DNA from: an uncultured Verrucomicrobiota bacterium | GTDB lineage: Bacteria; Verrucomicrobiota; Verrucomicrobiia; Limisphaerales; UBA1319 | Length of the DNA stretch: 64,000 nucleotides | Direction: 5' to 3' | NCBI GenBank assembly: GCA_903845125.1 | Contig: CAIMWS010000463.1 | Span: 1 to 64,000, forward strand | Shown: positions 62,110 to 64,000 of the stretch, one piece after another | Position numbering within the stretch: the stretch's first letter is position 1 | Layout of the letters: each line of letters starts with the position of its first letter | Program-made: the position numbers and the translations under genes | The notes under the pieces: model-generated | Database searches by the model: none | Seen by the model: only the letters and a program-made list of their open reading frames with translations | What the model was told of the DNA's origin: nothing

Positions 62110-64000
62110 TCAACTTTTGCGCGCCAGCAACTGCCGGAAGGCCTTGATTTGGGCATGGGTGCCGAGCACCAAAAGCTGGTCGCCCCCATACAGACGCGTC
62201 TGGCCGTTGGGGATGGTATTCATCTCCCCCTGGCGCCGGATGGCCCCGATCTGGATGCGAAACTTGTGGATCAAGTCCAACTCCAACAGCGGTTGATCCA
62301 GCAGGTGGCTGTTTTCGGGCACCAGGACTGTGCCCATGGTCAAATCGTCGAAGCACATGGACTCGGGCTCCGGCGCCACCCGGCCCAGGATTTTAACCGC
62401 CTTGGCCAGTTGGTCCACCGTGCCCAGCAACAGGAGCTTGTCGCGGGGATACAGCGCCATCTCCGCGGCGGGATTGATCAGCCCGAAGCCCTGGCGGTCG
62501 ATGCCGATCAAGGAACAGCCGCAATGCTGGCGCAAAGCGGCTTCCCGGATGGTCTTGCCGCCGAGCACCGTCTCATTGGGCAGCACCACCTCGATGATGT
62601 CCAAGGCCCAGTCGTTGGTGTGTTCCTGCAGGGTGGAGGACCAGGCGGAGGTGGCGGTGGCGGAACTGGCCAGCTTCAATTGCTCCAGCAGCTCCAACTC
62701 CAGCCGGGTGTGCATTTGCTCCAGGCGATGCCGGAAAAACCAGGTCACCAGGATCAGCAGGAGAATGACCGCGCCCGCCACCCCGAGCAACGACCAGCGG
62801 GCGGGCAGCAAGGTCAGCAGCCAGGAGACCAGCACCACCCCGGCCACAGTCTGCAGGGCATATTCCAGCAATGGCTGCAGGAGGGGCTGCCGGACAAGCC
62901 CATGCGTGGCGCTTTCGGCGAAAATCTTCACCAAGGCCGAAACATTGCGCCACAACGCCACCAGCGGCATGATGGCCACCAGGCCCAGCGTGCCCCAATA
63001 AACAAAGGGAAAGCCATTGGGGAACAGCTTGGAAAGGGAGGTCTCCACCCGGATTTTCTGATACAGGGGCGTGGCGAAGACCAGCAACGCCGACACAAAC
63101 GACAGCTGCAGCAGGGACATGGCCAGCCGCCCTTTGACCAGCCGCCAGATGATGCTGGCGGAATAAATGGAGCGTACATGCGCCAATCCGTTGTGGTAAT
63201 AGCCCAGCCAATTTTGGAAAAGCCGCGGCGTGCGGTCGATGATCCGCTGGCTCCAGGGGCCGGCCCGGCGGGTGAGCCAGGGGGCGCCCAGCGCGGTCAG
63301 CAAGGAAGCGCCCACCGCAACGGCGTAGGTGGATTCGGGCACCACACGGTGGGTCATGCCCAACTGCGCGATGATGAAGGAAAATTCGCCCAGCGGGGCG
63401 AGGGTGAGGCCGGCCTGGACGGCTTCCCGGCTGGGGTGGCCGGCCGCCAGGAACCCGAGACTGCAGGCCAGCGGCCGCAGGGTGAAGGCCAGGCCGGTCA
63501 CGCTTAAAACGACCGGCCAGGATTTGAGCAGGAGATTGACATCCACCTGCATGCCCACCGCCACGAAAAAAACGGCGCCAAAAATGTGGCGGACGCCGGC
63601 GAACGCCCGTTCGATGTCCGCTTTATATTGGGTGCTGCCCAGGATGGTTCCGAAAACGAAGGCGCCCAGCGCCAGTGAATAACCGAGCTGCACCGCCACG
63701 CTCGCCAGGGAAAGGAGCATGCCGCTGATCACCAGCGTGCGGATCTCGGGCTGCGTTTTCCGGTTCAAACGCAGCAGCAGCCGGGGCGCCAGCAGGAGCG
63801 CCACCAGGCCGATCAGGATCACGAAGGCCGCCACCGCGCCCAGAGTGGCCAGCACCGGCGGAGGCTGGCCGCCTCCCCCCAGCTTGATCATCGAGGTCAA
63901 GGCCGCCATCATGGCCACGGCCACCACGTCTTCCATGATGGTCATCCCCAGCGCCAGCTGCCCGGAGCGCTCGTAGCTCAGCCGCTGTTCCTCCAGGGCC
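62110..64000 (-). CDS. Kef-type cation:proton antiporter with two RCK-C domains (5' end outside window)
   Basis: About 629 residues are visible; the frame stays open to the right edge (LSYERSGQLALGMTIMED), so the first helices are missing. The CPA2 exchanger part continues with VLIGLVALLLAPRLLL, GAFVFGTILGST and FGAVFFVAVGMQVDVN. After its last helix come about four further membrane segments (63230-62720). Two C-terminal TrkA_C/RCK_C domains follow (about 62615-62385 and 62360-62125), each with a loop like LIGIDRQG or IGAIRRQG and GDxLLxLG. No nucleotide-binding RCK_N domain is present, unlike KefB/KefC. It should exchange K+ or Na+ for H+. Confidence 0.9.
   Translation of the reverse strand, partial: ALEEQRLSYERSGQLALGMTIMEDVVAVAMMAALTSMIKLGGGGQPPPVLATLGAVAAFVILIGLVALLLAPRLLLRLNRKTQPEIRTLVISGMLLSLASVAVQLGYSLALGAFVFGTILGSTQYKADIERAFAGVRHIFGAVFFVAVGMQVDVNLLLKSWPVVLSVTGLAFTLRPLACSLGFLAAGHPSREAVQAGLTLAPLGEFSFIIAQLGMTHRVVPESTYAVAVGASLLTALGAPWLTRRAGPWSQRIIDRTPRLFQNWLGYYHNGLAHVRSIYSASIIWRLVKGRLAMSLLQLSFVSALLVFATPLYQKIRVETSLSKLFPNGFPFVYWGTLGLVAIMPLVALWRNVSALVKIFAESATHGLVRQPLLQPLLEYALQTVAGVVLVSWLLTLLPARWSLLGVAGAVILLLILVTWFFRHRLEQMHTRLELELLEQLKLASSATATSAWSSTLQEHTNDWALDIIEVVLPNETVLGGKTIREAALRQHCGCSLIGIDRQGFGLINPAAEMALYPRDKLLLLGTVDQLAKAVKILGRVAPEPESMCFDDLTMGTVLVPENSHLLDQPLLELDLIHKFRIQIGAIRRQGEMNTIPNGQTRLYGGDQLLVLGTHAQIKAFRQLLARKS

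Noticed and set aside
1-64000. CRISPR array, tRNA/rRNA genes, IS elements, SusC/SusD pair
   Set aside because: I looked for regularly spaced repeats, tRNA-like arms, transposase motifs and TonB-receptor features and found none.

Overview
This 64 kb, GC-rich, gene-dense window looks like chromosomal DNA of a Verrucomicrobiota bacterium, possibly of the Pedosphaera/Limisphaera type. The evidence is the mix of gene families: Cys-type sulfatases in tandem, very large secreted multi-domain proteins, a CotH/lamin-tail protein, an HzsA-like PD40/cytochrome protein, Tat-exported Gfo/Idh-type oxidoreductases, and a pseudopilin of the [25 protein letters not shown] type. The taxonomic call is inference. 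I see no rRNA, tRNA, CRISPR array, IS element or attachment site.

Layout. (1) 1-5005 is a signalling block: a YjhP-like SAM methyltransferase (cut by the left edge), a truncated Ser/Thr kinase, an intact divergent paralogue carrying two bacterial PH-like membrane modules, and a convergent FHA-GAF-adenylate cyclase. (2) 5268-15729 is a plus-strand run of six exported enzymes: three sulfatases, a GH28-like enzyme, an unassigned six-hairpin glycosidase and a GH29 alpha-L-fucosidase. (3) 15903-30857 is a minus-strand run: a Spy/CpxP-like protein, a FucP-like permease, a pseudopilin, a giant acetylesterase/TIM-barrel/alpha-beta hydrolase and a giant CotH/lamin-tail protein. (4) 31241-35594 (plus) has a Tat-exported oxidoreductase, a Tat-exported fucose-isomerase-like protein, YchF and a MazG-like protein. 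(5) 35600-39670 (minus) is a GH2-GH51 fusion. (6) 40008-42286 has an SGNH hydrolase and a SirB1-type protein. (7) 42424-54653 (plus) has an HzsA-like diheme protein, a tandem beta-sandwich protein, a GH38-like protein and a GH2-like protein. (8) 55051-64000 has MscS, a GH51 arabinofuranosidase, a RACE-type ferredoxin/ATPase, a lone response regulator with a structured leader, a YmdB-type phosphodiesterase and a Kef-type antiporter cut by the right edge.

How the genes fit together. Most of the window serves breakdown of a complex, probably sulfated and acetylated polysaccharide rich in fucose, arabinose and uronic acid. Sulfatases and esterases would strip substituents, fucosidase, arabinofuranosidases and GH28/GH2 enzymes would release sugars, and the FucP-like permease would import the product. 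No SusC/SusD pair or TonB receptor is present. Several enzymes that are normally separate are fused, and two hydrolase-like proteins (GH38-like, GH2-like) lack expected catalytic residues. The strongest candidates for something undescribed are the GH2-GH51 fusion, the 1786-residue triple-enzyme protein, the permease with a roughly 150-residue periplasmic insertion, the LamG-PD40-diheme protein with its three neighbours, and the kinase/cyclase signalling pair. All functions are inferred from sequence; no similarity search was run.
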